Below, piece after piece: positions 1 through 6,776 of a stretch of DNA of 9,429 nt (the stretch's first letter is position 1; every line of letters starts with the position of its first letter). Made by a program: the position numbers and the translations under genes. This DNA is from a bacterium (GTDB taxonomy: Bacteria > Patescibacteria > Dojkabacteria > JAKAPS01 > JAJZLI01). Location: NCBI GenBank assembly GCA_021809565.1, contig JAJZKG010000019.1, positions 1 to 9,429 of the forward strand, given 5' to 3'. The notes beneath the pieces were generated by a model that was not told the origin of the DNA, did no database searches, and saw only the letters and a list, made by a program, of their open reading frames with translations.

Positions 1-1131
1 ATTATTTTGCTGTATTATTTTAAAGAAAAAACCTGCAAATGCAATATTTACTGATATTATTAAAAGTGTAAATCCTGTTATTAAGTAGCCATTATTTAAT
101 ATTGTTCCAAAATGGTTATTTTTCCATATTATAAATGTATATATTAATATTAATATACTTAGTGCAAATATTGATAGCCCAGTTAATAAAATTTTTTCAA
201 GGGTAAGTTTTTTAACCCATGCAAGTAAATGGTCTTCTGTATATGTATTTTTTGATGTAATTAATTTAGTAATTATTCCAAATGTTAAGGTGTTCGTTCC
301 TAATATAATTAGTATTGATGCAAAATACAAAATGTGATAATGCAGGGTTCTTCCAAGTATCGTTATGTGTCCTGGTATTAGCATTATAAAAATTATTATT
401 CCTATTATTGTTATTATTGCTCCTGGGTAAATAAATAAGAAATTGGTTCCTTGTGTTAGTAAAAATGATAAATGTCTCCATCCATCTCTGTATGTATGTA
501 ATTTTGCGGGTGTTCCTTCCCTTGGAGATAGTGTAAGGGGTACTTCTGCAATTTTTAATTTCATTTTGGCTGCCTTTACTAGCATTTCTGACGCAAATTC
601 CATTCCCGATGATTGCATATTTAGTTTTAGATATGCTTCTTTTGTAATTCCTCTCATTCCACATTGAGAGTCAGATATGTTTATCCCATAAAATTTATTT
701 AATGTCCATGTCAAAATCGGAACTCCTATTTTATGTGAAAATGGAGTTGCTCCATCTAAAATTCTTCCCTTTTTATATCTATCTCCCATTACAAAGTCAT
801 AACCTTGTTTTAATTTTTTATATATATTAACTGTTTCATCAAAGTCATAAGTATTATCAGCATCTCCCATAATAATATATTTTCCTTTTGCCTCTTTGAA
901 TGCATTTTTCAGATTATTTCCATATCCCTTTTTTCTTTCGTATACTACTCTTGCACCAGCTTTTTTAGCAATTTGTGCTGAGTTATCTGTGGACATGTTA
1001 TCCGATACAAGTACTTCTCCTTGAATATTGGCTTTCTTTATTGCCCTTAACGCTTTCTTAACACATTTTTCAATTGTTGGTTCTTCATTTAGACAAGGTA
1101 TTATTATTGAAATGTCTAATTCACTTTTCAT
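1..1131 (-). CDS. GT2 glycosyltransferase, dolichol-phosphate-sugar synthase-like, with C-terminal membrane segments (3' end beyond window)
   Basis: The frame is open from an ATG at 1131 to the left edge, giving 377 codons without a stop. Residues 7-125 form a GT-A fold: the N-terminal strand ends in IIPCLNEE, followed by SDNMSTD (43-49) and the metal and nucleotide-sugar motif GDADNTYDF (89-97). DSQCGMRG (154-161), the EFASEML helix (178-184) and RDGWRHLSFLL (215-225) are typical of the DPMS/DPG-synthase-like GT2 subfamily, which moves a sugar from a nucleotide donor to a polyprenyl phosphate at the inner face of the membrane. Four hydrophobic stretches follow (about 229-252, 262-290, 313-336, 349-371), so the enzyme is membrane-anchored. 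The likely role is making lipid-linked sugars for surface glycans or glycoproteins; donor and acceptor cannot be read from the sequence. The usual DNGSTD motif is DNMSTD here. No Shine-Dalgarno precedes the start. It is divergent from the TraG-like ATPase gene. Confidence 0.88.
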   Translation of the reverse strand, partial: MKSELDISIIIPCLNEEPTIEKCVKKALRAIKKANIQGEVLVSDNMSTDNSAQIAKKAGARVVYERKKGYGNNLKNAFKEAKGKYIIMGDADNTYDFDETVNIYKKLKQGYDFVMGDRYKKGRILDGATPFSHKIGVPILTWTLNKFYGINISDSQCGMRGITKEAYLKLNMQSSGMEFASEMLVKAAKMKLKIAEVPLTLSPREGTPAKLHTYRDGWRHLSFLLTQGTNFLFIYPGAIITIIGIIIFIMLIPGHITILGRTLHYHILYFASILIILGTNTLTFGIITKLITSKNTYTEDHLLAWVKKLTLEKILLTGLSIFALSILILIYTFIIWKNNHFGTILNNGYLITGFTLLIISVNIAFAGFFFKIIQQNN

Positions 1132-1190
1132 AATTTTGAAATAAATTTTTATATACCTTTATTTAATTAGACGATTATACTAGTTAATTA
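1132..1190. promoter_or_regulatory. Divergent intergenic promoter region with overlapping -10 boxes
   Basis: This 59-bp, almost purely AT spacer separates two divergent genes. At 1174-1181 the bases read TATACT on the plus strand (1176-1181) and TATAAT on the minus strand (1179 down to 1174), so one site could serve as -10 in both directions. A second minus-strand TATAAA (1153 down to 1148) lies 16 nt from the glycosyltransferase ATG. A plus-strand TTGAAA (1136-1141) could act as a -35 for an AT-rich -10 near 1160, but not at ideal spacing for 1176. These are pattern matches in AT-rich DNA; confidence is moderate at best. Confidence 0.4.
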
Positions 1191-3218
1191 TTGTATTTGC
1201 TAGATTATTTTATAGTATGTTTGATACAATTATTTATGCCAAAAAGTAGATTATATGTTTTCCTATATGATACTTTTCTAGTGACACTCATATATTTTAT
1301 ATTATTTTTTAATATTCAAACTTCTTTTATATATGCTCTTATTGTTCTGTTAATTCTATCTAAAATTTCTAATATTTCAGGAGGAATTGTTTCACGTATT
1401 TTTATTCTTTTGGGAAAATATGTACGTTCTATTTTTCTACTTTATGGGTTTCCCTCCATTCCCATACTATTTTTTATAGGATACTCTGATGTTCATTTAT
1501 ATGTTCTGTGTTATACAATATCCTTTGTCTCTTTAATTATTTTTTTGTTTTATGTATACAGGTCTCTTTTTGTTATAAATCCTTTTTATTTATATATTGG
1601 ATCTCATAAAAGTAGTAGAGATTACAAACTATTATTTTCTGATTTATGGAAATACTCTCCAATAACGTTTTCTTTAATTAAAGATAAAAAAATATATCAT
1701 CAACTTTATGGAGACTCATTCTATTTTAACTCTATAAAAAATGACCTTATTGGAAATCTTCCTGGGGTTTATATAAAGAAAGTATCTAAAAGTCGAAAAT
1801 ACAAATATTTTAAATATCTATTTGTAAGTCCCAAATTGTCTTCATGGATTAAGTGTAATAACCTTATTGACAAAATGAGATTTGTAAAAATTTCTGTTAT
1901 TGTTTTTAACCCTTTTGCCTATGAAGAATTTTTATTTTCTGTAATTAAAATTTCTGGAAATAAAAAGAGTGATGTTATTAATCTTTATAAAATACTGAAA
2001 GAAGGAAATTCCCCAATGGAATATAAATCTGTTTTGTCAGATTCTATTTCGTTTTATAAAGGGAATAATAATAATGATGTAATTTCTGAATCTGATGAAA
2101 TTATTGCTCCTTCTAAATTTTTTAAAAAAGATATTTTTAAATTAGGTAAGAATTTTTCTAAAACTATATATATAGGAAATGATTTAGTTGATAATCATAG
2201 TTATATTTCTGGTAAAACAGGAGTGGGGAAGAGTTCTTTAATGAAATCTCTTATATCTCAATCTATTGAAAATAATAAGCGGGTTATTCTAATTGATCCC
2301 CATGGACTCTCGTCAGAGATTTTGGAAGGTAATGGCAATATAGGGGAGAAAGTAATTCATATTGATTTTAGTAAGCTAGATTTTCATTTTAATCCTCTAC
2401 TTAATAAAGAAAATTTTGATACTAGCTTATTAACGGATTCTATTGTAAGTTTATTTAAAAATTTATACTCTGATTTCTGGGGTCCACAGACTGAAGATAT
2501 ATTCAGAAGAAGTCTTCGTGCTTTAATCCTATCTGACATTCCTTTGTCTATATATGATATTGAGAGTTTCCTTACAAACTTCAAATTTAGAAAAACAATA
2601 CTTTCTAATATTTCTGATAAGGATACCATTATTTATTTTGAAAATATCTTTGATAAATGGGGAAGTATGTCTCAATTAGATAGGATATCTCCTATATTAA
2701 ATAAAATTGGAAGGATAAAAGGGGATTCATTTTTAAAAGATTTTCTTTCATCGGCAAGTCCCCAATTAGATTTTTCGAAATTATTTAAAAATGGGAAATC
2801 TATTTTTATAGATGTTAATAAAAGTATTATTGGAAATGATAATTCTAAGTTTATTGGTGCATTTATTCTATCATATCTACAACAATTTATCCTTTCAAGT
2901 AAGGGAAATTTTAGGTTTAGCATATATATTGATGAGTTTCAAAATTTTGTAAATGATAGTTTTCTTTTCCTCTTGTCAGAGAGTAGGAAGTATGGTGTAA
3001 ATTTAGTACTATCAAACCAATACATTTCTCAAGTGGATTTGTCTTATCAAGATGCGATTCTGGAAAATTGTCGTAACTTTTTTATTTTTGATCAGGGAGG
3101 AAAATCATCTAATATTCTTTCATTAAGACTTAATGTTCAGTTAGCCCCAATATCGAAATATTTTATGTATGTAAAAATAGGAAACGAGTATTTCTTTACT
3201 ATAAGGTTAATTAAGTAG
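1191..3218 (+). CDS. TraG/VirD4-like (FtsK-HerA superfamily) translocation ATPase with N-terminal membrane domain
   Basis: The 675-residue protein starts with hydrophobic segments between about residues 20 and 123, predicting three to four membrane spans. A soluble stretch of unclear fold follows (130-325), then a RecA-like ATPase domain. Walker A is GKTGVGKSS (341-349), followed by LIDPHG (367-372). WGPQTEDIFRRSLRAL (430-445) matches the all-alpha insertion region of TraG/VirD4 coupling proteins. Walker B is IYIDEFQNF (578-586), with D581 and E582 acidic; LVLSNQY (605-611) is the expected downstream sensor-like strand. Family knowledge: such ATPases bind DNA or protein substrates and feed them to a type IV secretion or conjugation channel at the inner membrane; lone copies are frequent in CPR genomes. 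No other secretion component is in this window. The start is uncertain: TTG at 1191 follows an in-frame TAA at 1185, and ATG at 1236 is the first ATG. The gene ends in TAG, 3 bp from the convergent kelch gene. Confidence 0.82.
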   Translation: MYLLDYFIVCLIQLFMPKSRLYVFLYDTFLVTLIYFILFFNIQTSFIYALIVLLILSKISNISGGIVSRIFILLGKYVRSIFLLYGFPSIPILFFIGYSDVHLYVLCYTISFVSLIIFLFYVYRSLFVINPFYLYIGSHKSSRDYKLLFSDLWKYSPITFSLIKDKKIYHQLYGDSFYFNSIKNDLIGNLPGVYIKKVSKSRKYKYFKYLFVSPKLSSWIKCNNLIDKMRFVKISVIVFNPFAYEEFLFSVIKISGNKKSDVINLYKILKEGNSPMEYKSVLSDSISFYKGNNNNDVISESDEIIAPSKFFKKDIFKLGKNFSKTIYIGNDLVDNHSYISGKTGVGKSSLMKSLISQSIENNKRVILIDPHGLSSEILEGNGNIGEKVIHIDFSKLDFHFNPLLNKENFDTSLLTDSIVSLFKNLYSDFWGPQTEDIFRRSLRALILSDIPLSIYDIESFLTNFKFRKTILSNISDKDTIIYFENIFDKWGSMSQLDRISPILNKIGRIKGDSFLKDFLSSASPQLDFSKLFKNGKSIFIDVNKSIIGNDNSKFIGAFILSYLQQFILSSKGNFRFSIYIDEFQNFVNDSFLFLLSESRKYGVNLVLSNQYISQVDLSYQDAILENCRNFFIFDQGGKSSNILSLRLNVQLAPISKYFMYVKIGNEYFFTIRLIK

Positions 3219-3221
3219 GGT

Positions 3222-4364
3222 TTATAACTTAGAATAATAAACTGTAGATAAATATAGCATTTTTGAATTGTTATATCCTCCTAGTGTGTATACATATCCA
3301 TTATATAGAGCAGATGTTGAATCAATTATATTTTGTGGAAGTGGTAATGTAGCTGTCCAAGCACCAATTGTTCCATTACTATTAATCTGTGCATAATATA
3401 CCAATGAAGAGTTTTTGCTTCCTCCACCAATTTCATAAATATATCCATTGTATATTATTGTTGATTGCCCGCTAACACTTTGAGGAAGTGATGTAGTTGT
3501 ATTCCATGATCCTAATGTGCCATTACTTTCAACTTTAGCATAATAAACAGTTGATAATGGAGTAGTTAAGCCCTCTCCTCCAACTGCATATATATATCCA
3601 TTATATGCTACAGAATCAACTCCTTGAATTCCTTGTGGTAGGGAAGAGGTTGTGTTCCAAGCGCCAATAGTCCCATTTGTATTTATTTTTGAGTAATATA
3701 CAGTTGGGATAGGACAGCTCGTTGGTTTGGAATATGGTGACGATGATGTACAGCTACTTATATTTGTTGTCTTCCCACCAATCTCGTAGAGATACCCTGC
3801 ATATGCAATTGCAGTATCCCCTAGGAACTGAGGTAAAGATGATGTTGTATTCCAAGATGTAATGGTTCCATTATTATTAATCTTTGCATAATATACATAT
3901 TCAGTGTCACTGGTAGCATTATTTGCTCCAATTTCATAAATGTATCCATCATATTCAGTTACTGATCCATATAAGACAGGTAAAACTGTCGTTGTATTCC
4001 AAGAACCGATGGTTCCGTTACTGTTAATTGGTGCATAATATACTGTTGATAATTGATTTCCGCTTACACCTCCACTGCCTGCAATTTCATATGGTAGTTG
4101 AATTTCTGCGGAGTTTACATTTCCTCCCATTCCACCAATTTCATAAATATATCCATTGTATGTAATTGATGTTGAATCTGATATATTTTGAGGAAGAGAT
4201 GTCGATTTAATCCACCCTGTTACTGCGGGTGAATAACTACCATATACTACTGTATATATATTGGCCTTATATATGTATGTTAGAAAAATTATAAATCCTA
4301 AAAACACACATGAAATTATGAATAGAAATACAAGTACTCTATTGTATTTTGTGTTATATTCCAT
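3222..4364 (-). CDS. Membrane-anchored kelch-repeat beta-propeller surface protein
   Basis: The 380-residue protein begins with a short charged N-terminus and one hydrophobic helix (about 9-31), which looks like an uncleaved signal anchor placing the rest outside the membrane. From residue 51 to the end there are six kelch-type repeats, about 51-120, 121-169, 170-234, 235-285, 286-334 and 335-380. Each follows the pattern (S/A)W-NTT-SLPQ, then YNGYIYEIGG, then VYY-(A/S)-KIN-NGTIG. Six repeats would close a six-bladed propeller, with the last VYYSKL strand able to complete the first blade. Blade 1 carries a long Gly/Ser-rich insertion (79-105). Blade 3 carries an insertion with two cysteines (C205, C217) that could form a disulfide outside the cell. 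The protein is rich in Asn, Ser, Thr and Tyr, as expected of an exposed binding surface. The ligand is unknown; cell-cell contact or carbohydrate binding is inference. No Shine-Dalgarno is seen before the ATG. Confidence 0.85.
   Translation of the reverse strand: MEYNTKYNRVLVFLFIISCVFLGFIIFLTYIYKANIYTVVYGSYSPAVTGWIKSTSLPQNISDSTSITYNGYIYEIGGMGGNVNSAEIQLPYEIAGSGGVSGNQLSTVYYAPINSNGTIGSWNTTTVLPVLYGSVTEYDGYIYEIGANNATSDTEYVYYAKINNNGTITSWNTTSSLPQFLGDTAIAYAGYLYEIGGKTTNISSCTSSSPYSKPTSCPIPTVYYSKINTNGTIGAWNTTSSLPQGIQGVDSVAYNGYIYAVGGEGLTTPLSTVYYAKVESNGTLGSWNTTTSLPQSVSGQSTIIYNGYIYEIGGGSKNSSLVYYAQINSNGTIGAWTATLPLPQNIIDSTSALYNGYVYTLGGYNNSKMLYLSTVYYSKL
3423..4161 (-). repeat. Internal kelch repeats with an exact 31-bp DNA repeat
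   Basis: The repeat units of the kelch gene are also similar at DNA level. A 31-bp stretch is identical at 3423-3453 and 4131-4161, which encode the YNGYIYEIGG strands of repeats 5 and 1. Shorter identical words, such as GCATAATATAC, recur near most units (for example 3391, 3538, 3883, 4033). This suggests growth by unit duplication or homogenisation by recombination rather than ancient divergence. Confidence 0.75.
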
Positions 4365-4507
4365 ACACTTTTACTAGATTAGCATATTTCATTTTGTTAT
4401 TCAATTCTTTGTGTTTTATTTTAATCCATTGTCTCATATGCATTGTGTACAAAGTATAAAATGTATTGAAAAATACCAAAGATCATGTATAATCTAATAT
4501 TGTAAAT
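4365..4507. other. Divergent intergenic region between the kelch gene and the small-ORF operon
   Basis: This 143-bp AT-rich spacer holds the rightward promoter at 4466-4493. For the leftward kelch gene I see only a weak -10-like TATGCT on the minus strand (4386 down to 4381), 16 nt from the ATG, without a convincing -35. No RNA gene, strong hairpin or long repeat is evident. Confidence 0.5.
4466..4493 (+). promoter_or_regulatory. Sigma70-type promoter for the small-ORF/murJ operon
   Basis: TTGAAA (4466-4471), a 16-bp spacer and a perfect TATAAT (4488-4493). The expected start of transcription is near 4500, only about 8 nt before the ATG of the 33-codon ORF, so the mRNA would be almost leaderless. 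The promoter could also drive the 78-84 residue membrane protein and murJ downstream. Confidence 0.6.
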
Positions 4508-4609
4508 ATGAAAAGAAAATCCTTAAGAACAAAAGAAAAAGCGAGAGCTAAAGTACAAAGAATACAGATTAAGAAAAGGAAACTATTGAGGAATGCTGGT
4601 AATAAGTAG
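4508..4609 (+). CDS. Very small, highly basic protein (33 residues), function unknown
   Basis: ATG at 4508 opens 33 codons ending in TAG (4607-4609). The product begins MKRKSLRTKEKARAKVQ and is about 45% Lys plus Arg with almost no acidic residues, so it would be expected to bind RNA or DNA. Size and composition resemble small extra ribosomal proteins such as bTHX or the actinobacterial bS22, but I see no clear alignment to either, so I assign no function. Support for a real gene: it is the first ORF after a near-consensus promoter, and its stop lies 1 nt before the ATG (4611) of the next ORF, or overlaps that ORF by 17 nt if the upstream start at 4593 is used. Such spacing suggests translational coupling. 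Against: an AAA-rich short ORF in AT-rich DNA can arise by chance. No Shine-Dalgarno is seen. Confidence 0.45.
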   Translation: MKRKSLRTKEKARAKVQRIQIKKRKLLRNAGNK

Positions 4610-4610
4610 T

Positions 4611-4847
4611 ATGTATAAAAAAAGGAGTTTATTTTTTAAAATATTGGCCATTACCGCTTTACTTTTTCTAAGTTTTACTCTGTTATTTGTAAAGCTTGAA
4701 AAGAATATTGTTGCACAAGATTTTAATAACTCTTCCAATACTATTATTGATGCTGGTGATTCTTATAATAAAACGGATAGTCAGGATACTGTCAAATTCA
4801 TTAGTTTGAAAACTCACAAAATTTCCATTATTGTGTTAAAAGTATAG
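4611..4847 (+). CDS. Small single-span membrane or exported protein, function unknown
   Basis: From ATG 4611 the product is 78 residues (84 if the in-frame ATG at 4593 is used). It begins MYKKRSLFFKILAITALL: a positively charged start followed by a hydrophobic helix (about 9-27 of the 78-residue form), as in a signal peptide or signal anchor. A polar, Asn/Ser/Asp-rich segment of about 50 residues follows and should lie outside the membrane. No lipobox, clear signal-peptidase site or known domain is visible. I prefer 4611 because it gives a normal signal-like N-terminus and sits 1 nt after the upstream stop; 4593 has AGGA immediately against the ATG. Its position just before murJ suggests an envelope role by context only. 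The annotation rests on this layout and not on homology. Confidence 0.5.
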   Translation: MYKKRSLFFKILAITALLFLSFTLLFVKLEKNIVAQDFNNSSNTIIDAGDSYNKTDSQDTVKFISLKTHKISIIVLKV

Positions 4848-4851
4848 TGAT

Positions 4852-4878
4852 TTAATATTTTATATTCAAAAATATTAA
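4852..4878. repeat. Perfect 10-bp inverted repeat abutting the murJ -10 box
   Basis: TTAATATTTT (4852-4861) and AAAATATTAA (4869-4878) are exact reverse complements around a 7-nt centre (4862-4868). The repeat ends exactly where the extended -10 of murJ begins, so a protein bound here would cover the -35 region. It lacks GC pairs and a U-tract, so it does not look like a terminator. Chance occurrence is possible in such AT-rich DNA. Confidence 0.4.
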
Positions 4879-4887
4879 TGGTATACT
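4879..4887 (+). promoter_or_regulatory. Extended -10 promoter candidate for murJ
   Basis: TGGTATACT matches the extended -10 pattern TGnTATAAT with one change. The expected transcript start is near 4894, about 19 nt before the murJ ATG. GGTGAT at 4905-4910 in that short leader fits the 3' part of a Shine-Dalgarno site in register with ATG 4913, and is the best ribosome-binding-like signal in the window. Confidence 0.4.
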
Positions 4888-4912
4888 TTTCAAAATCCCG
4901 TTCTGGTGATTT

Positions 4913-6721
4913 ATGTATATGTTAAATAAGCTTTTTACTTTTGGAAAAAATGGCAGTGCTTTTTTGGCAGGAAGACAGAGAACTATTATCTCTGCGGCGA
5001 TCGTACTAATGATCGCTACTATTTTTGCTAAGCTATTGGGTCTTTTTAAGTTAACTTTACTTGCAAATATTTTTGGTCTCTCAAGAGAAATAGATATTTT
5101 TTATGCAGCTGATTCTGTGCCTCAAATCTTTTTTAATATATTAATAATAGGGTCTTTTAATACTGCTCTAATTCCTATAATTACTGGTCTTATTACAAGA
5201 AAGAAGACAGATCGTGCTTGGAAGGTTTTTAATTCATTCCTGAATATTTCTTCCCTGGTATTTTTTATTGTTGGTATCCTAGGAATTATTTTTTCATATG
5301 ATATTGCTCAAATTTTTGTACATCTCTCATTTCTGTATAGTTCTTCGATAAAAACATTTTCTTCTTCTGAGATATTATTGATGTCTTTTATGATAAAAAT
5401 ATTGTTTTTATCTATTTTTATTTTAGGGGTTAGTTTTGTAATTTCTGCACTCCTACAGGTTTATAAAAGATTTTTAGTAACCCAGGTTGCAAATGTTGTT
5501 TTTAATTTAGGATTTATAGTAGGCATATTACTCTTTGTTCCTCTTTTTGGAGTGATAGGCCTTTGTTGGGGTATTGTTTTAGGTAGTATATTTCACCTTC
5601 TTGTACAGTTTCCTGTTGCAAAATATTTGGGATTCAGTTTTAAAAAAGCTTCTATAGATTTCCATGATAAATATGTAAAGGAAATATATACATTGTCTAT
5701 TCCAAGATTTTTAGGAGTAGCTTTATCTCAATTGGCTTATTTTGTAGAATCTTTTATAGCTTTTGCTCTTGTACCTGGATCTCTTACTGCATTTAATTGG
5801 GCTACGAGTTTGTATATCTTTCCTGTTGCTGTGGTTGGGTGGAGTTTTGCTCAGGCAGTATTTCCTACAATTTCTGAAGAGTATGCCGGTGGCACAGTAG
5901 ATGCATTTAAGAAAACTCTTTCTAAAACTATAAATCAAACGTTATTTCTTGTAATACCTATCTTTATTTTGTTTGTAATATTAAGGCTTCCAATAGTTAG
6001 GTTAATATTGGGGCCTGGTTCTAATAGCCAATTTGGATGGAATGATACGGTACTTACTGCATGGATATTACTATTCTTATCTTTATCTATTGTTGGTCAG
6101 TCTCTACTTGCTATACTTATACGTGCTTTTTATTCTATGAAAGATACTAAGACACCTGTGTTGACTGAGGCTTTAATTTTTTTTGTAAATATATTATTGG
6201 CATTATATTTAGTAAAAGTATTTGGAAATTTCCCTGTTGTATCATCCACAATAAAGAATCTTTTAAACTTGCATTATTATTTACATTTTCCTGCTGTTAT
6301 GACTTGGAAGGCTGTTGGTGGTTTAGGCCTTGCAAGTGGGATAGCTGTTACCCTAAATGTCATTGTGCTTATAATTATATTACATAGAAGACTGAAAGGT
6401 TTCTCTTTCAGTGAATTTTATCACCCTATAATTAAAAAATTAATTTCAGGTGCTGTAATGTCTATCGTTATGTATGGTACATACAAGTTTTTAGATGATA
6501 TATTAAATACTGCTAAAACTATAGATGTTATTTTCTTATTTTTAATTACTGCATATGTTGGAGTTTCTATATACCTTTTTGTATCTTTTATATTAAAAGA
6601 TACAGATCTTGACCTTATATCAAAATCAGCATACTTATTGAGAGATTTTGTTTATGGAAACAAAATAAAATCTCTTTCTCCTGTAGAAGATGCAGTTCCT
6701 CCTGGAAGTTCTGAAGTCTAA
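4913..6721 (+). CDS. murJ: MurJ/MviN-family lipid II flippase
   Basis: MurJ moves the peptidoglycan precursor lipid II across the cytoplasmic membrane. The 602-residue protein is hydrophobic throughout, with roughly 14 membrane segments, and shows family landmarks: AKLLGLFKLTLLANIFG (39-55), IDIFYAAD (60-67), FNTALIPI (82-89), the FNWATSLYIFPVAVVG segment (294-309) and FPTISEEY further on. It is longer than the usual 500-550 residues because of about 20 extra N-terminal residues, an enlarged loop in the C-terminal half (around VVSSTIKNLLNLHYYLHFP) and a polar C-terminal tail of about 40 residues ending PPGSSEV. Compared from memory with E. coli MurJ, Arg18 and Arg24 correspond to Lys40 and Lys46, Asp39 is kept as Asp61, and Arg52 and Arg270 correspond to uncharged residues (F74/N75 and S299). 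ATG 4913 is chosen for its GGTGAT-spaced leader; ATG 4919 is possible. It is likely the last gene of the small-ORF operon or transcribed from its own promoter. Confidence 0.9.
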   Translation: MYMLNKLFTFGKNGSAFLAGRQRTIISAAIVLMIATIFAKLLGLFKLTLLANIFGLSREIDIFYAADSVPQIFFNILIIGSFNTALIPIITGLITRKKTDRAWKVFNSFLNISSLVFFIVGILGIIFSYDIAQIFVHLSFLYSSSIKTFSSSEILLMSFMIKILFLSIFILGVSFVISALLQVYKRFLVTQVANVVFNLGFIVGILLFVPLFGVIGLCWGIVLGSIFHLLVQFPVAKYLGFSFKKASIDFHDKYVKEIYTLSIPRFLGVALSQLAYFVESFIAFALVPGSLTAFNWATSLYIFPVAVVGWSFAQAVFPTISEEYAGGTVDAFKKTLSKTINQTLFLVIPIFILFVILRLPIVRLILGPGSNSQFGWNDTVLTAWILLFLSLSIVGQSLLAILIRAFYSMKDTKTPVLTEALIFFVNILLALYLVKVFGNFPVVSSTIKNLLNLHYYLHFPAVMTWKAVGGLGLASGIAVTLNVIVLIIILHRRLKGFSFSEFYHPIIKKLISGAVMSIVMYGTYKFLDDILNTAKTIDVIFLFLITAYVGVSIYLFVSFILKDTDLDLISKSAYLLRDFVYGNKIKSLSPVEDAVPPGSSEV

Positions 6722-6739
6722 CTTTATTACATTTTGTTA

Positions 6740-6767
6740 TTGACAAAGGATAAATATATTTGATAAT
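6740..6767 (+). promoter_or_regulatory. Promoter of groES-groEL
   Basis: A consensus TTGACA (6740-6745), a 16-bp spacer and GATAAT (6762-6767) make this the best -35/-10 pair in the window. Transcription should start near 6774, giving a leader of about 48 nt before the groES ATG. Confidence 0.65.
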
Positions 6768-6776
6768 ATTCAAAAC

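Noticed and set aside
266..667. ORFs of 132 (minus) and 74 (plus) codons over the glycosyltransferase
   Set aside because: They lie within the glycosyltransferase coding sequence in other frames and have low-complexity, Asn-rich or unmatched sequence.
2384..2923. Two minus-strand ORFs inside the ATPase gene
   Set aside because: Antisense shadows of a conserved ATPase domain, without recognisable motifs.
6733..6747. Terminator after murJ
   Set aside because: TTTGT/ACAAA can pair over only 5 bp, has no U-tract and overlaps the -35 of groES.
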